Shown here one piece after another: positions 1-8,079 of a DNA stretch of 59,363 nucleotides. The stretch is from Phycisphaerae bacterium (GTDB lineage: Bacteria; Planctomycetota; Phycisphaerae; UBA1845; PWPN01). Under the pieces are notes generated by a model. The model was given only the letters and a program-made list of their open reading frames with translations, made no database searches and had not been told where the DNA came from. The stretch spans positions 1 to 59,363 of the forward strand of contig JAUCQB010000045.1 in the NCBI GenBank assembly GCA_030372985.1. The letters are read 5' to 3'. Made by a program: the position numbers and the translations under genes. Positions within the stretch are counted from its first letter, which is position 1; each line of letters begins with the position of its first letter.

Positions 1-15
1 GTGTATAAGAGACAG
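1..15. other. Nextera transposon adapter remnant at left contig end
   Basis: The first 15 bases are identical to the 3' part of the Tn5 mosaic-end adapter used in Nextera libraries (ends TATAAGAGACAG). It is a sequencing artefact. Genomic sequence starts at about position 16. Confidence 0.95.
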
Positions 16-30
16 CTGAAGCACTACCAC

Positions 31-60
31 ACGGCCGGCACTTTGCCGGCCGTTTCTTTT
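31..60 (+). terminator. Rho-independent terminator of an off-contig gene
   Basis: A 10-bp stem (31-40 pairing with 44-53, ACGGCCGGCA with TGCCGGCCGT) with a 3-base loop is followed by a T-rich tract (TTTCTTTT). It would terminate a plus-strand transcript entering from the left. No coding region for that transcript remains in the window. Confidence 0.8.
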
Positions 61-273
61 GGTCGGGTTCATCCTGGGATCCGACCTTGAGGGACCCCAC
101 GAGCAATCCCTCAGACCGAGAGAGCGAGCTCATGGCCAAGGGCAGGGCCTGCGGGGGAACCAAGAATCGCCCGCGGCATTCGAGAGGCTCATCACCCGAA
201 ACCGGCCGGCCCTGAGACCCGCAGAACCCGGAATGGCATGTGAGTCAAAGCTTTTCCTCGCCCGTGCGCGCCC

Positions 274-311
274 AAAAGAAGAAGGCCTGTGCATCGTGGA
301 TGCACAGGCCT
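274..311 (-). terminator. Rho-independent terminator downstream of the small lipoprotein gene
   Basis: A perfect 13-bp stem (283-295 with 299-311) has a GTG loop. Read on the minus strand it is followed by TCTTCTTTT. It lies about 115 bases after the stop codon of the minus-strand lipoprotein gene at 427-705 and probably ends that transcript. The rest of 61-426 shows no convincing gene. Confidence 0.85.
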
Positions 312-426
312 GTCCCCAATCAACCGGAAACACCGGCCTGAGGTATTGTGACGATGCGGAGCCTTCGGCCTCTTGCCCTGTCGCGGCAAGAGTCTCCGAC
401 CGCTTGGTCGATCGCAGGTCCGCCGG

Positions 427-705
427 TTACGCCAGCATCATCTGGACGGTCCGGACTGCCTCAAGCATCACCGTGGGCAGCGAACCACCGCCGTCACCCG
501 AGTCAGTGCCATCATTGATCACATCGGCCCTGAGCATCTCCATCAGGCCCGGAATGGCCGCCTGCAGGGCGGCCTCCAAGGCGTCCACCACGACGAGGCC
601 CACTTCCTGCTCGCAACCGATGACCGCCAGCAGCGCTCCGCCGGTCGCCAAGTATGTCAGCGTCCGCATCAGAGAGCGCTTCTTGTTTTCCAATCCGAGT
701 CGCAT
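427..705 (-). CDS. Small putative lipoprotein
   Basis: This is a 92-residue protein of unrecognised family. The N-terminus has basic residues, then a hydrophobic run ending in AVIGC, which fits a lipobox with the lipidated Cys at about residue 31 from this start. A predicted outer- or inner-membrane-anchored periplasmic protein follows from that. The mature part is acidic and Gly/Asp-rich in the middle (DGTDSGDGGGS). The ATG at 705 was chosen because AAAGGA lies 6-7 bases upstream. A second ATG at 669 would give a tighter signal peptide and cannot be excluded. The gene stands alone and has a strong terminator behind it. Function is unknown. Confidence 0.7.
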   Translation of the reverse strand: MRLGLENKKRSLMRTLTYLATGGALLAVIGCEQEVGLVVVDALEAALQAAIPGLMEMLRADVINDGTDSGDGGGSLPTVMLEAVRTVQMMLA

Positions 706-1002
706 GTCTGTCCTTTCCCTGTGAGATCTCTTGAACAATGCATCGCGGAGTGGCTTCTCCCCCGGGAGGCCACACCAGGCTCGGCACCCCGGTCATGCCC
801 ACTCGAAGGTGATATCGGCTTGAAGTGGCATCCGGGTGAGAAAGGACGCCGCGCGCCGCGACTGAAAAAAGACTTGGTCGCGCGGTTTCTCGGACCGAGC
901 CGAGGGGCCGTCCCGACTGCCTTCAACGAACACCGGAACCGGGCAATAGCGCTGGGTGATGGTCGCCTTGGGAAAGGCCAAGAGAAAAATGTCACGAGGG
1001 AT

Positions 1003-1076
1003 CACGCCGGGAGGGACTCGAACCCCCGACCGCGAGATTAGAAATCTCGTGCTCTATCCAACTGAGCTACCGGCGC
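1003..1076 (-). tRNA. tRNA-Arg (anticodon TCT)
   Basis: The minus strand folds as a tRNA: acceptor GCGCCGG pairs with CCGGCGT (a G-U at 1:72), D-arm with TAGCTCAGTTGGATAGAGC, anticodon stem CGAGA/TCTCG around loop TTTCTAA with anticodon TCT, and T-arm GGGGG-TTCGAGT-CCCTC. The discriminator base is G. The CCA end is not encoded. It reads AGA codons. It stands between the lipoprotein gene and a small Cys-rich protein gene. Confidence 0.96.
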
Positions 1077-1263
1077 AGGCACCAGAATATAAGGTTACGC
1101 AAAGCATATCGGAGCGTCCAGCCCTGTTTCGTCACCCATCCTGCCCTCTCGGCGAGAGGTACATGAGCCAGCCGAATATCGGACGCTGCGCATATTGTAT
1201 TATTGAATCCTGGACAACACGATAATTAAGGTAAAGAGCGCATTCTGCGCAAGGACAACCTGG

Positions 1264-1548
1264 ATGAACTGCTGCCCCTACCTGACCGAGTGTCAGTACT
1301 TCAACGACCAGATCGACAAGGTCCAGCGGGTTGGCGCGACTTTCAAAAGCAACCAACTCGAAAGGATCCAGGCTCTGGCCAAAACCTACCGTCTCGAATT
1401 CTGTGCCTCAAAGGCCAACTTCTGTGCCCGCCACATGCTCGCCAACGAAATCGGGATCAAGAATGTCCCGAACGATCTTCAGCCAAGTCATGTTCTCCGA
1501 GCCAAGGAGATGATCGAGAAGCTCCGCTCCACGGCCACGCCCCAGTAA
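1264..1548 (+). CDS. Small Cys-motif protein of unknown function
   Basis: The product has 94 residues. Five cysteines stand out at residues 3, 4, 10, 47 and 54, giving a CCPYxxxC motif at the start and FCAxxxxxFCAR in the middle, separated by a charged helical stretch. The FC...C-A-R pattern resembles small Cys modules seen in bacterial sensory and redox proteins, but I cannot name a family. A metal or Fe-S site is possible. The start is backed by AAGGA eight bases upstream. An AT-rich stretch with a GATAAT hexamer at 1221-1226 may be the promoter -10. No transmembrane segment is seen, so the protein is probably cytoplasmic. Confidence 0.75.
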   Translation: MNCCPYLTECQYFNDQIDKVQRVGATFKSNQLERIQALAKTYRLEFCASKANFCARHMLANEIGIKNVPNDLQPSHVLRAKEMIEKLRSTATPQ

Positions 1549-1618
1549 CGTATCCCTTCACGAATAACCCAAGCCGGTGGCGGACGACTACGATGACAGA
1601 CCGGCCGATTCGGGAATT

Positions 1619-2641
1619 CTACGACGACGATGCCGGAGCTTGCTCTTGTGGCCCGCTCGGTTCGGGTGCCGGCGGAGCCGGGGGCGGCGCGGAAGGCTTG
1701 GATATCCCCAATCCGCCGAGGAGCTGTCCGGTCAGCGTTTCGGTCCAGGTCTTCTTCGCCCGGCCAAAATGGGCTGTCGCAGCCTCAAGGAAAGGCTTCA
1801 TGCGGCCGGAGACGTATGGGGCAACCCCCTCCTGGCCGATCTTTTCGAGCGTCGAGGCGTAGCTGACAAGGATTTTCTCTCCGAACAAGTCGGCACCGGT
1901 CTGCCCAATGGCCAGGACAGAATGAAAACCCTTGCCGGCCCAGGAGGCCACATCGACGGTGAGAATCCCCACCAGCCGCTCGATGGCCACGTTCTCGCGT
2001 CCGGCCAGTTTCTCCATCCGGTCCCACATCTGCTCCAGACGCGGGACGAGATTGGTCACGCTTGAGAACATTCGCCCGTAGCTGGCTCTCATATCGCTCG
2101 CCAGGCGAGTCAGCTCCTCCTTCGATAGCGGAGGCGTGTCAACCGCCGCGGCGCTGCGGTTCGAGACGTCCTGAACAGCCACGAGCAGGTCATCCAGGCC
2201 TGTCACCTCGGTTTCCGGTTCCAGCACGCCGTTGCGCTTGAGTTGCTCCACCAGCCTTTGCAGAAACACATTCGTACCGGCGGCGGCATCGCCGGCGATC
2301 GCGAACACCCACAAGGGAGAGAAGTGCATCGCGAGGAGCCCGGCGGCTTCGAGTGCTCCACCGACCATCTTCTTCTGGACATAGGCGGGATCATCGGCCG
2401 TGGCGCCGGCGGCCATCGGCTCGGCCTGCTGTATCTCGGCGATCTTGGTCACCAGGAACCGCTGAGCGTCGCCCACGAAGATCCGATACAGGGTTGTATC
2501 GCGCAGAGCGGCCGGAAAAAGGGTATCGGTCAGCAGCGAAGTCGTCCCGCCGACGACGGCCGCAAGGGACCGAATGGTCCGTTCCGGGAGAGACAGCAGG
2601 TACCCAAGTTGACGCCCAACGGATTCGATGTAGCCGCTCAT
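1619..2641 (-). CDS. Conserved hypothetical protein, mostly helical, end of the housekeeping operon
   Basis: The product has 340 residues and is not confidently recognised. It is largely helical with a hydrophobic stretch around residues 110-140 (including SPLWVFAIAGDAAAG) and ends in a Pro/Ala-rich, Ser-rich tail. No signal peptide is evident. The ATG at 2641 is preferred over an upstream TTG because AAAGGG sits 9 bases before it. The gene follows coaB by 14 bases and is the last member of the minus-strand leuB-to-coaB operon, so it is probably co-transcribed. The hydrophobic segment suggests membrane contact. Similarity to EcsC-like proteins crossed my mind but is not demonstrated. Confidence 0.75.
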   Translation of the reverse strand: MSGYIESVGRQLGYLLSLPERTIRSLAAVVGGTTSLLTDTLFPAALRDTTLYRIFVGDAQRFLVTKIAEIQQAEPMAAGATADDPAYVQKKMVGGALEAAGLLAMHFSPLWVFAIAGDAAAGTNVFLQRLVEQLKRNGVLEPETEVTGLDDLLVAVQDVSNRSAAAVDTPPLSKEELTRLASDMRASYGRMFSSVTNLVPRLEQMWDRMEKLAGRENVAIERLVGILTVDVASWAGKGFHSVLAIGQTGADLFGEKILVSYASTLEKIGQEGVAPYVSGRMKPFLEAATAHFGRAKKTWTETLTGQLLGGLGISKPSAPPPAPPAPEPSGPQEQAPASSS

Positions 2642-2655
2642 ACCGCACCACCCTT

Positions 2656-3297
2656 TCAACGGGAACGAGAGACACGACGAGCCTCAAGCCGCTCGACCGT
2701 ACGGATGAGCCGGCGGGCTACCTGGGCCTTCGTCCCCCGAAACGGGCCGGTCCACCCCGTTTCGGGTGAGAAGAACTCGACCTCGGCGCGGTCCCGGCCC
2801 ACGTTTGCCGGTCCGTTCAGCACGATCAGGTCGCAGTTCTTCCTATGGAGTTTACGCTCGGCATGGGCCCTGGGATCGTGATCTTCCATCGCAAAAGCGA
2901 TGAGAATCCGTTGCCCCTTACGCCGACCGAGGGCGGCGGCAATATCCTCGGTGGGTTCAAGCACCACCTTGAGAGGCCGATTCTTCTTGGCCCGCTTATA
3001 GCCGACCCGGCCGCGAGGTCGATAATCGCACACGGCCGCCGTCATGAAGGCCGCATCGGCCCCGACAAAGGCTCTCTTGCAGGCCATCGACATTTCGGCG
3101 GCCGTTTCAACGCGGATCACTTGGACGCCTCGCGGGGCTTCCAGGGCCACCGGGCCGCTCACCAGGGTCACGTCATGCCCGCGCCGGGCGGCCTCGCCGG
3201 CCAGCGCATAGCCCATCTTGCCTGAGGACGGATTGGAGATGAAACGAACCGAGTCGAAATACTCGCGAGTGGGACCGGCGGAAACGAGAATCTTCAC
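2656..3297 (-). CDS. coaB: Phosphopantothenate--cysteine ligase (CoaB), separate from CoaC
   Basis: This enzyme joins 4'-phosphopantothenate and cysteine in coenzyme A synthesis, using a nucleotide triphosphate. The 213-residue protein starts with the family hallmark SAGPTRE and has ISNPSSGKMG, the nucleotide-binding AAVCDYRP loop and a Lys-rich region before LEPTEDI. The GTG at 3297 has GGAGG six bases upstream and overlaps the coaC stop by four bases (GTGA). Most bacteria make CoaBC as one polypeptide; here it is two coupled cistrons. The frame continues open upstream of the GTG without homology, so the start rests on the ribosome site and family alignment. Confidence 0.93.
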   Translation of the reverse strand: MKILVSAGPTREYFDSVRFISNPSSGKMGYALAGEAARRGHDVTLVSGPVALEAPRGVQVIRVETAAEMSMACKRAFVGADAAFMTAAVCDYRPRGRVGYKRAKKNRPLKVVLEPTEDIAAALGRRKGQRILIAFAMEDHDPRAHAERKLHRKNCDLIVLNGPANVGRDRAEVEFFSPETGWTGPFRGTKAQVARRLIRTVERLEARRVSRSR

Positions 3298-3908
3298 TGC
3301 CGACCTCCATCGGCTCGGGGGGAGCGGCCTCTCAGCAGGCCGGCCACCTGGTCGACGATCACCTCGGGCTCGGCCATACGGCCCGCACCAAGCGCTCCGC
3401 ACGCCAGGTAGCCTTCGGCAGGATCGATGAACTGATAACCCAGCTCGCGCAAAGCTTTCACGTTGCGATGGACGACAGGATTCTCCCACATCCGGGTGTT
3501 CATCGCGGGGGCAAGCATGGCCGGGCAGGCCCGCCCCACCATCAGCGTGCTGACCAGATCGTCGGCGATGCCACAGGCGAACTTGCCGATCAGGTTGGCG
3601 GTCGCCGGGGCAACGAGAAACAGGTCGGCTCGTTCGGTCAGGGCCAGATGCTGTGGATCGTAATACCCCTCGGTCTGCCACATGGAGGTGAAGACCTGAC
3701 GATGCGTGAGGGACTGGAAGGTGAGCGGAGTCACGAAACGCGTCCCCGCGTCGGTCATCGCCACGGTCACGCCACAGCCCCGCTGCACCAGGCGCGAAAC
3801 CACCTGGCAGACCTTGTATGCAGCGATGCCCCCTCCAACGCCGACCAGCACCTCGTAGCCGGCGAGGTCCCTCCCTGCGGCGGGCTGGTCACTCGGCGTC
3901 GCTGTCAC
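3294..3908 (-). CDS. coaC: Phosphopantothenoylcysteine decarboxylase (CoaC)
   Basis: This flavin-dependent enzyme decarboxylates 4'-phosphopantothenoylcysteine to 4'-phosphopantetheine, the step after CoaB. In the 204-residue product the flavin-binding start VGVGGGIAAYK (about 22-32), the catalytic His in DPQHLAL (His87), the APATANLIGKFACGIADDL loop and the PAMN motif with following MW (134-141) are all present. The likely start is GTG at 3908, inside the end of rpoZ (20-base overlap), with GGAG seven bases upstream. The protein ends shortly after the flavoprotein domain, and coaB restarts at once in another frame. Together the two genes replace the usual fused coaBC. Confidence 0.92.
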   Translation of the reverse strand: MTATPSDQPAAGRDLAGYEVLVGVGGGIAAYKVCQVVSRLVQRGCGVTVAMTDAGTRFVTPLTFQSLTHRQVFTSMWQTEGYYDPQHLALTERADLFLVAPATANLIGKFACGIADDLVSTLMVGRACPAMLAPAMNTRMWENPVVHRNVKALRELGYQFIDPAEGYLACGALGAGRMAEPEVIVDQVAGLLRGRSPRADGGRQ

Positions 3909-4137
3909 TGGCCGTCTCCTCCCCGGCAGCTGCAGGCACCTGTGGAGTGAAATCGGGGACGATCTTGCCCTCAAGAATCTCCTGAGTGATGATCTCCAGG
4001 TCCGTCTTACCCGCAGGGTCAACCATCGGGCGGGCCCCGTTCATCAACTGGAGCCAGCGCTTCTGCATCAGAGCCGTCAGCTTGAACCGGCCACCCGCCA
4101 TGCTGATAATCTTGTCGTCTTTCAATGACTCAATCAT
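3889..4137 (-). CDS. rpoZ: DNA-directed RNA polymerase omega subunit
   Basis: The 82-residue protein has the omega layout: a short N-terminal helix, GGRFKLTALMQKRWLQLMNG as the RNA-polymerase-binding helix region, and DLEIITQEILEGKI near the middle, then an acidic tail. Omega helps assembly and stability of the polymerase core. The gene overlaps gmk by four bases (ATGA) and coaC by twenty. The gmk-rpoZ-coaBC order is a common bacterial arrangement and supports the call. It differs from proteobacterial omega in sequence but not in size. Confidence 0.92.
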   Translation of the reverse strand: MIESLKDDKIISMAGGRFKLTALMQKRWLQLMNGARPMVDPAGKTDLEIITQEILEGKIVPDFTPQVPAAAGEETASDSDAE

Positions 4138-4703
4138 TTGAAACCACTCTCCCGCACTATGCGGATCATCTCATCCACCGTCCCTTCGACGGTCTCGTTC
4201 ACCAGAAAATAGCGATAGGCCCCACATTCCTGGGCCCACCGAATCTCACCGTCCGCCTTGCTCAGCCGCTCCCGCATGGCCTCGGCGGAGTCCTTTCGCC
4301 GCCCCTCCAGGCGTCCCTTCTGGTCCTCGGGGGTCGGGGCCAGGATGTAGATGGCGATCGCCTGCGGCAACCGCTTGACCACCTGCAGCGTGCCCTCGAT
4401 CTCGATCTCGAGGATGACCGTCCGGCCGGCGGCCAGGGCATCCATCACCGGCTTGGCCGGCGTGCCGTAATACCGCCCCCCGTACACCCTGGCGTGCTCC
4501 AGGAACTCGCCCTGCCGGAGCCGTTTCTCGAACTCCTCGGTCGACAGGAAATGATAGTCCACTCCCTCGACTTCATTCTCCCGTCGCGGCCGCGTCGTGG
4601 CCGAAACGCTCAGGAACGCATCCAGGCGCTTCACCAGCTCCCTGCAGATGGTCGTCTTGCCGACGCCGCTGGGGCCACTGACAATCAACAGGGTTCCCGC
4701 CAT
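4134..4703 (-). CDS. gmk: Guanylate kinase
   Basis: The enzyme phosphorylates GMP to GDP with ATP. From the ATG at 4703 the product has 189 residues with the P-loop GPSGVGKT at 10-17, the GMP-binding SATTRPRR and EGVDYHF segments, and the lid region GRRKDSAEAMRERL. An upstream GTG at 4745 has AGGGG seven bases before it and would add 14 unconserved residues. I prefer the shorter form because guanylate kinases usually begin just before the P-loop strand. The gene sits between yicC and rpoZ, and its stop overlaps the rpoZ start. Confidence 0.95.
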   Translation of the reverse strand: MAGTLLIVSGPSGVGKTTICRELVKRLDAFLSVSATTRPRRENEVEGVDYHFLSTEEFEKRLRQGEFLEHARVYGGRYYGTPAKPVMDALAAGRTVILEIEIEGTLQVVKRLPQAIAIYILAPTPEDQKGRLEGRRKDSAEAMRERLSKADGEIRWAQECGAYRYFLVNETVEGTVDEMIRIVRESGFK

Positions 4704-4773
4704 GTGCTTATCAAGCCGCACGCCCGGCGGTCGGGGCGAACCCACGAGTCGCCCCTGCCGCCGGAACCACTCG

Positions 4774-5652
4774 CTATTCCACGTTCTGCACCTGCTCCTT
4801 CAGCCGGTCGATGGCGCTTTTGATCTCCACCACGTGGTGGGCGATCTGGGCATCATTGGCCTTGCTGCCGATCGTGTTGGCCTCACGAAGCATCTCCTGG
4901 GCCAGGAAATCCAGCTTGCGTCCCGCGTGCTCGCCCTTGTCGCACAGTTTCTCGAACTGGTCGAGGTGCGAGCGAAGCCGCGCGATCTCCTCGTTGACAT
5001 CGCAGCGTTCCGCGTAGACGGCCACCTCGCGACGCACATCGTCAAGCTGAAGCTGCAGCGAGGACTCGGCCAGCAACTCGTTCGCCCGCTGAAGCAGCCG
5101 CTGGTGGTAATCCTTCATCACCTGCGGGGCCTGCTCCGCAACCGCGGTGAGGTTTTCGCGAATACGCCGGCAATGGAGCAGCAGGTCTTCCTGCAGGGCC
5201 TGCCCTTCCGCCCGACGCATCTCGACCAGACGATCGAGGGCCTGGTTCACCAGCCTGCTCAGAATGTTGAACTGGTGCTCCCGCTGGCTTTCGTCGATCT
5301 CCGGCGGCTGGCACACGCCGGGCAGGGCCAATACCGCCGCAAGATCGATCTGAACCGGTCCGCTGGTCGTGATCCGGCCCAATTGCTCGACGTACCGTTG
5401 CAGGGCCGCGACGTTGACATCCTGGGCAGCCTCCGCGCTGGTATTTCTCAGCCGCAGAGTGCAGGTTACGCTCCCGCGCAGCAGCCGGGCACGCAGCAGT
5501 TTCTCGACCTCGGCTTCGAGGACCGCCAGCGTCTCGGGCAGCTTGATCGAAGCCTTGAAGTAGCGGTTGTTCACGCTTCGCAGTTCGAGCGCGTACTGAA
5601 CGCCGTTATCGTGGCACTGGGACTCACCATATCCGGTCATCGAGAAGATCAT
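4774..5652 (-). CDS. yicC: YicC/YloC family endoribonuclease
   Basis: The 292-residue protein starts with the diagnostic MIFSMTGYG (usual form MIxSMTGFG), carries LRSVNNRYFK near residue 25, a long coiled-coil middle, and the conserved C-terminal core with EEIARLRSHLDQF and GRKLDFLAQEMLREANTIGS. The family has been linked to RNA cleavage in E. coli and Bacillus. The length matches the family. Its place directly upstream of gmk and rpoZ is conserved in many bacteria. Ribosome-site sequence is weak (AAGGA about 14 bases before the ATG), but the start is fixed by the MTGYG motif. Confidence 0.95.
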   Translation of the reverse strand: MIFSMTGYGESQCHDNGVQYALELRSVNNRYFKASIKLPETLAVLEAEVEKLLRARLLRGSVTCTLRLRNTSAEAAQDVNVAALQRYVEQLGRITTSGPVQIDLAAVLALPGVCQPPEIDESQREHQFNILSRLVNQALDRLVEMRRAEGQALQEDLLLHCRRIRENLTAVAEQAPQVMKDYHQRLLQRANELLAESSLQLQLDDVRREVAVYAERCDVNEEIARLRSHLDQFEKLCDKGEHAGRKLDFLAQEMLREANTIGSKANDAQIAHHVVEIKSAIDRLKEQVQNVE

Positions 5653-5733
5653 GTCGTCGGCGTTTTTCCTTGCGGCCGGGGCCGCATCGCTGCCTCTGCC
5701 TGGCGCGCGGCGCGGCCTCGCGGCGGATGCCGG

Positions 5734-6066
5734 TCAGGAGGGCTGGGTGGCGCTTGCATCACCGCCCGTGGACTCCGGGCCGGGGGTATCGGTCAACTGG
5801 GGCACAGGCTTCACCTCGTCGGGGACGTAATACCACACCCCGATGCAGGCCACGATGACGAACAATCCGGCCAGGCCAACCGTCAGCCAGGTGAAAAAGT
5901 CACCGGTCTTGGCGCCGAAGGCGCTGTACCCGCCCGCTCCGCCGAACGCCCCCGCCAGGCCGCCGCCGCGGCCTTTCTGCAGCAGGATCACCAGGATCAG
6001 CAGAACACAAACCAACACGAACACCACGGGGATCACCACGTGAACCCACGATGCGAGAATATTCAT
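5734..6066 (-). CDS. secG: Preprotein translocase subunit SecG
   Basis: The 110-residue membrane protein has two transmembrane segments (about 9-30 and 58-80) joined by the SecG loop [16 protein letters not shown] hydrophilic Pro/Thr-rich tail follows. SecG is the small auxiliary part of the SecYEG channel in the inner membrane. AAAGGA lies nine bases before the ATG. It lies 70 bases after tpiA in the same operon, an adjacency seen in many bacteria. Confidence 0.95.
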   Translation of the reverse strand: MNILASWVHVVIPVVFVLVCVLLILVILLQKGRGGGLAGAFGGAGGYSAFGAKTGDFFTWLTVGLAGLFVIVACIGVWYYVPDEVKPVPQLTDTPGPESTGGDASATQPS

Positions 6067-6136
6067 GGAAACCGTTCCTTTCCTGTGCGACGATCTCCCG
6101 CGCCGCCCGGGGCGCCTCGGGCACAGTGCTCTGTCT

Positions 6137-6895
6137 CTATCGGGCGGCAGCCGCTCCCTCGATGATTCCGACGAACTCTTCGACCTTCAGGCTGGCCCCG
6201 CCGACGAGTGCCCCGTCGACGTCGGGCTGGCTCATCAGCTCCCTGGCATTCGAGGCCTTGACGCTGCCACCGTACTGAATCCGCAGGGTCTCAGCAGCCT
6301 TGCCATTATACAGTGTGCCGATCTCCCGGCGAATATAGGCGTGGGCCTCCTGGGCCTGGTCGGGCGTGGCCGTCTTGCCCGTCCCGATGGCCCAGACCGG
6401 TTCGTAGGCGATCACCACGCTGGACAGGCTGATGTCGGGTCCCAAAACCTCATGAATCTGCTGGTGGAGGACGGCCTCGGTCCTGCCGGCCTCCCGCTCA
6501 TCCAGCTTCTCGCCGACGCAGTAAATGACCTTCAGGCCGGCCGCCAGGGCGGCCACGATCTTCTTCTTCAGCATCGCGTTGGTCTCGCCCAGGATGTGCC
6601 GCCGCTCGCTGTGCCCGATCAAAACCAGCTCGCATCCGACGTCGACAAGCATGCCCGGCGCGACCTCACCGGTGAACGCCCCCTCGGCCTCAAAGTAGCA
6701 GTTCTGGGCTCCCAGTTTGATCGCCGAGCCCTTCAGGGCCTCGCCGACGGCCGACAGCATGGTGAAGGGCGGAAACACCGCCAGATCCACCGGAACCCCG
6801 GGGGCGATCTTCGCCTGAAGCCCCTCCGCGAGAGCCCTGGCCTTGGCCACGTTCAGGTTCATCTTCCAGTTGCCCGCCACAAACTTACGTCGCAT
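6137..6895 (-). CDS. tpiA: Triosephosphate isomerase
   Basis: The enzyme interconverts dihydroxyacetone phosphate and glyceraldehyde-3-phosphate. All catalytic residues are visible in the 252-residue product: Asn9 and Lys11 (GNWKMN), His95 (GHSERR) and Glu165 ([14 protein letters not shown]), with the C-terminal phosphate loops YGGSV and GALVGGASL. Length and residue numbering match the textbook enzyme. GGAG about nine bases upstream supports the ATG. The gene is 55 bases downstream of pheA in the same minus-strand operon. Confidence 0.98.
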   Translation of the reverse strand: MRRKFVAGNWKMNLNVAKARALAEGLQAKIAPGVPVDLAVFPPFTMLSAVGEALKGSAIKLGAQNCYFEAEGAFTGEVAPGMLVDVGCELVLIGHSERRHILGETNAMLKKKIVAALAAGLKVIYCVGEKLDEREAGRTEAVLHQQIHEVLGPDISLSSVVIAYEPVWAIGTGKTATPDQAQEAHAYIRREIGTLYNGKAAETLRIQYGGSVKASNARELMSQPDVDGALVGGASLKVEEFVGIIEGAAAAR

Positions 6896-6950
6896 GCTCT
6901 TGTTCTCCAGGTGTATTCAACGTGTACTCAACCAGCCGCTTGGCCCCCGC

Positions 6951-8021
6951 TCACAACACTTCCAAGGCCCGCGGATATGAACCCAGCACGTTCAGTCTCA
7001 GGCAATGATGCGCGGCTTCCTTCAGGGCCGCCTGCAGCGCAGGATCGTTCTGATGCCCCTTCAGATCGCCGAAAAAGTAGTACTCCCAGTTTCGTTTTTT
7101 GCTCGGGCGGGACTGGATGAACGACATGTTCACGCCCTCCTGCTGGAAGGCGGCCAACACGTTCACCAGCGCGCCGGGCTCGTCCTTGGTGGTAAACACG
7201 ACCGACGTCTTGTCATCGCCCGTCTGTTTCGCCGGACTGCGACCGATCACGAAAAACCGCGTCACGTTGCGGGTGGTATCCTCGATGTTCTCGCACACGA
7301 TGTTCAGCCCGTACAACTGGGCCGCCAGCGTGCTGCCGATCGCTCCGGCGTTGGGCTCCTCGCGAGCCATTTCCGCCGCCTTGGCGGTGCTGGCCACCGC
7401 AATGGTCTTGCCGATGAGGTTCGTCTCGCTCAGCCATCGCTGGCACTGCGAGAACACCTCGGGCTTGGAATAGACGCGATCAAGCTGCTGCAGCGGACTG
7501 AGAGCCAACAGGTTGTGATGAATCGCCCGGTTGATCTCCGCGCAGATCTGGACGTCCGTCTCGACCAGGGCGTCGAGCGTATCGATCACGCCGCCGCCGA
7601 CGGAATTCTCGATCGGCACCACGCCGAAATCCGCCCGCTCGCGCGAGACCTCTTCGAAAACGCCGCGGATATCGGTGACCGACTCATACTCGACGGAGGC
7701 ACCGAACTTGCCCACCGCCGCCAGATGCGAAAAGCTGCCCTGCGGACCCAGGTAGGCGATCCGCAACGGCTTCTCCAGGGCAAACGAGCCGCTCATCAAC
7801 TCACGGTAGATGGCCAACAGGGTCTTGTCAGGCAGGGGTCCCTTGTTGGCCCGCCGGATCTTCTCGAAAACGACCTTCTCGCGGTCCGGAGCATAGACCG
7901 GCGTGCCCTCGACGTTCTTGAGCTTGCCGATTTGGACGACGACCTCGGCGCGGCGGTTGAGCATCGCAACGAGTTCCTCGTCGATGGCATCAATCTGCTT
8001 GCGAAGGTCGTCAAGAGTCAT
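6951..8021 (-). CDS. pheA: Bifunctional chorismate mutase / prephenate dehydratase
   Basis: The enzyme makes phenylpyruvate from chorismate for phenylalanine synthesis. The 356 residues divide into an AroQ-type mutase (1-85, with NRRAEVVVQIGKLK), a prephenate dehydratase (86-260, LGPQGSFSH at 91-99, PIENSVGG, and the catalytic NVTRF at 252-256) and an ACT regulatory domain (272-356). In the ACT domain the GALV motif is intact, while the usual ESRP reads QSRP at 303-306, so phenylalanine feedback may be altered. It lies 58 bases after leuB. Confidence 0.96.
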   Translation of the reverse strand: MTLDDLRKQIDAIDEELVAMLNRRAEVVVQIGKLKNVEGTPVYAPDREKVVFEKIRRANKGPLPDKTLLAIYRELMSGSFALEKPLRIAYLGPQGSFSHLAAVGKFGASVEYESVTDIRGVFEEVSRERADFGVVPIENSVGGGVIDTLDALVETDVQICAEINRAIHHNLLALSPLQQLDRVYSKPEVFSQCQRWLSETNLIGKTIAVASTAKAAEMAREEPNAGAIGSTLAAQLYGLNIVCENIEDTTRNVTRFFVIGRSPAKQTGDDKTSVVFTTKDEPGALVNVLAAFQQEGVNMSFIQSRPSKKRNWEYYFFGDLKGHQNDPALQAALKEAAHHCLRLNVLGSYPRALEVL

Positions 8022-8079
8022 ATCCGCACCCAGGGCCGGGGATCAGCCGACCGCCCAGAGCTGAAAGCCGACGGCTTCA

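Noticed and set aside
4597..6165. Plus-strand frame of 522 codons
   Set aside because: Antisense to gmk, yicC and secG, all of which have complete motifs.
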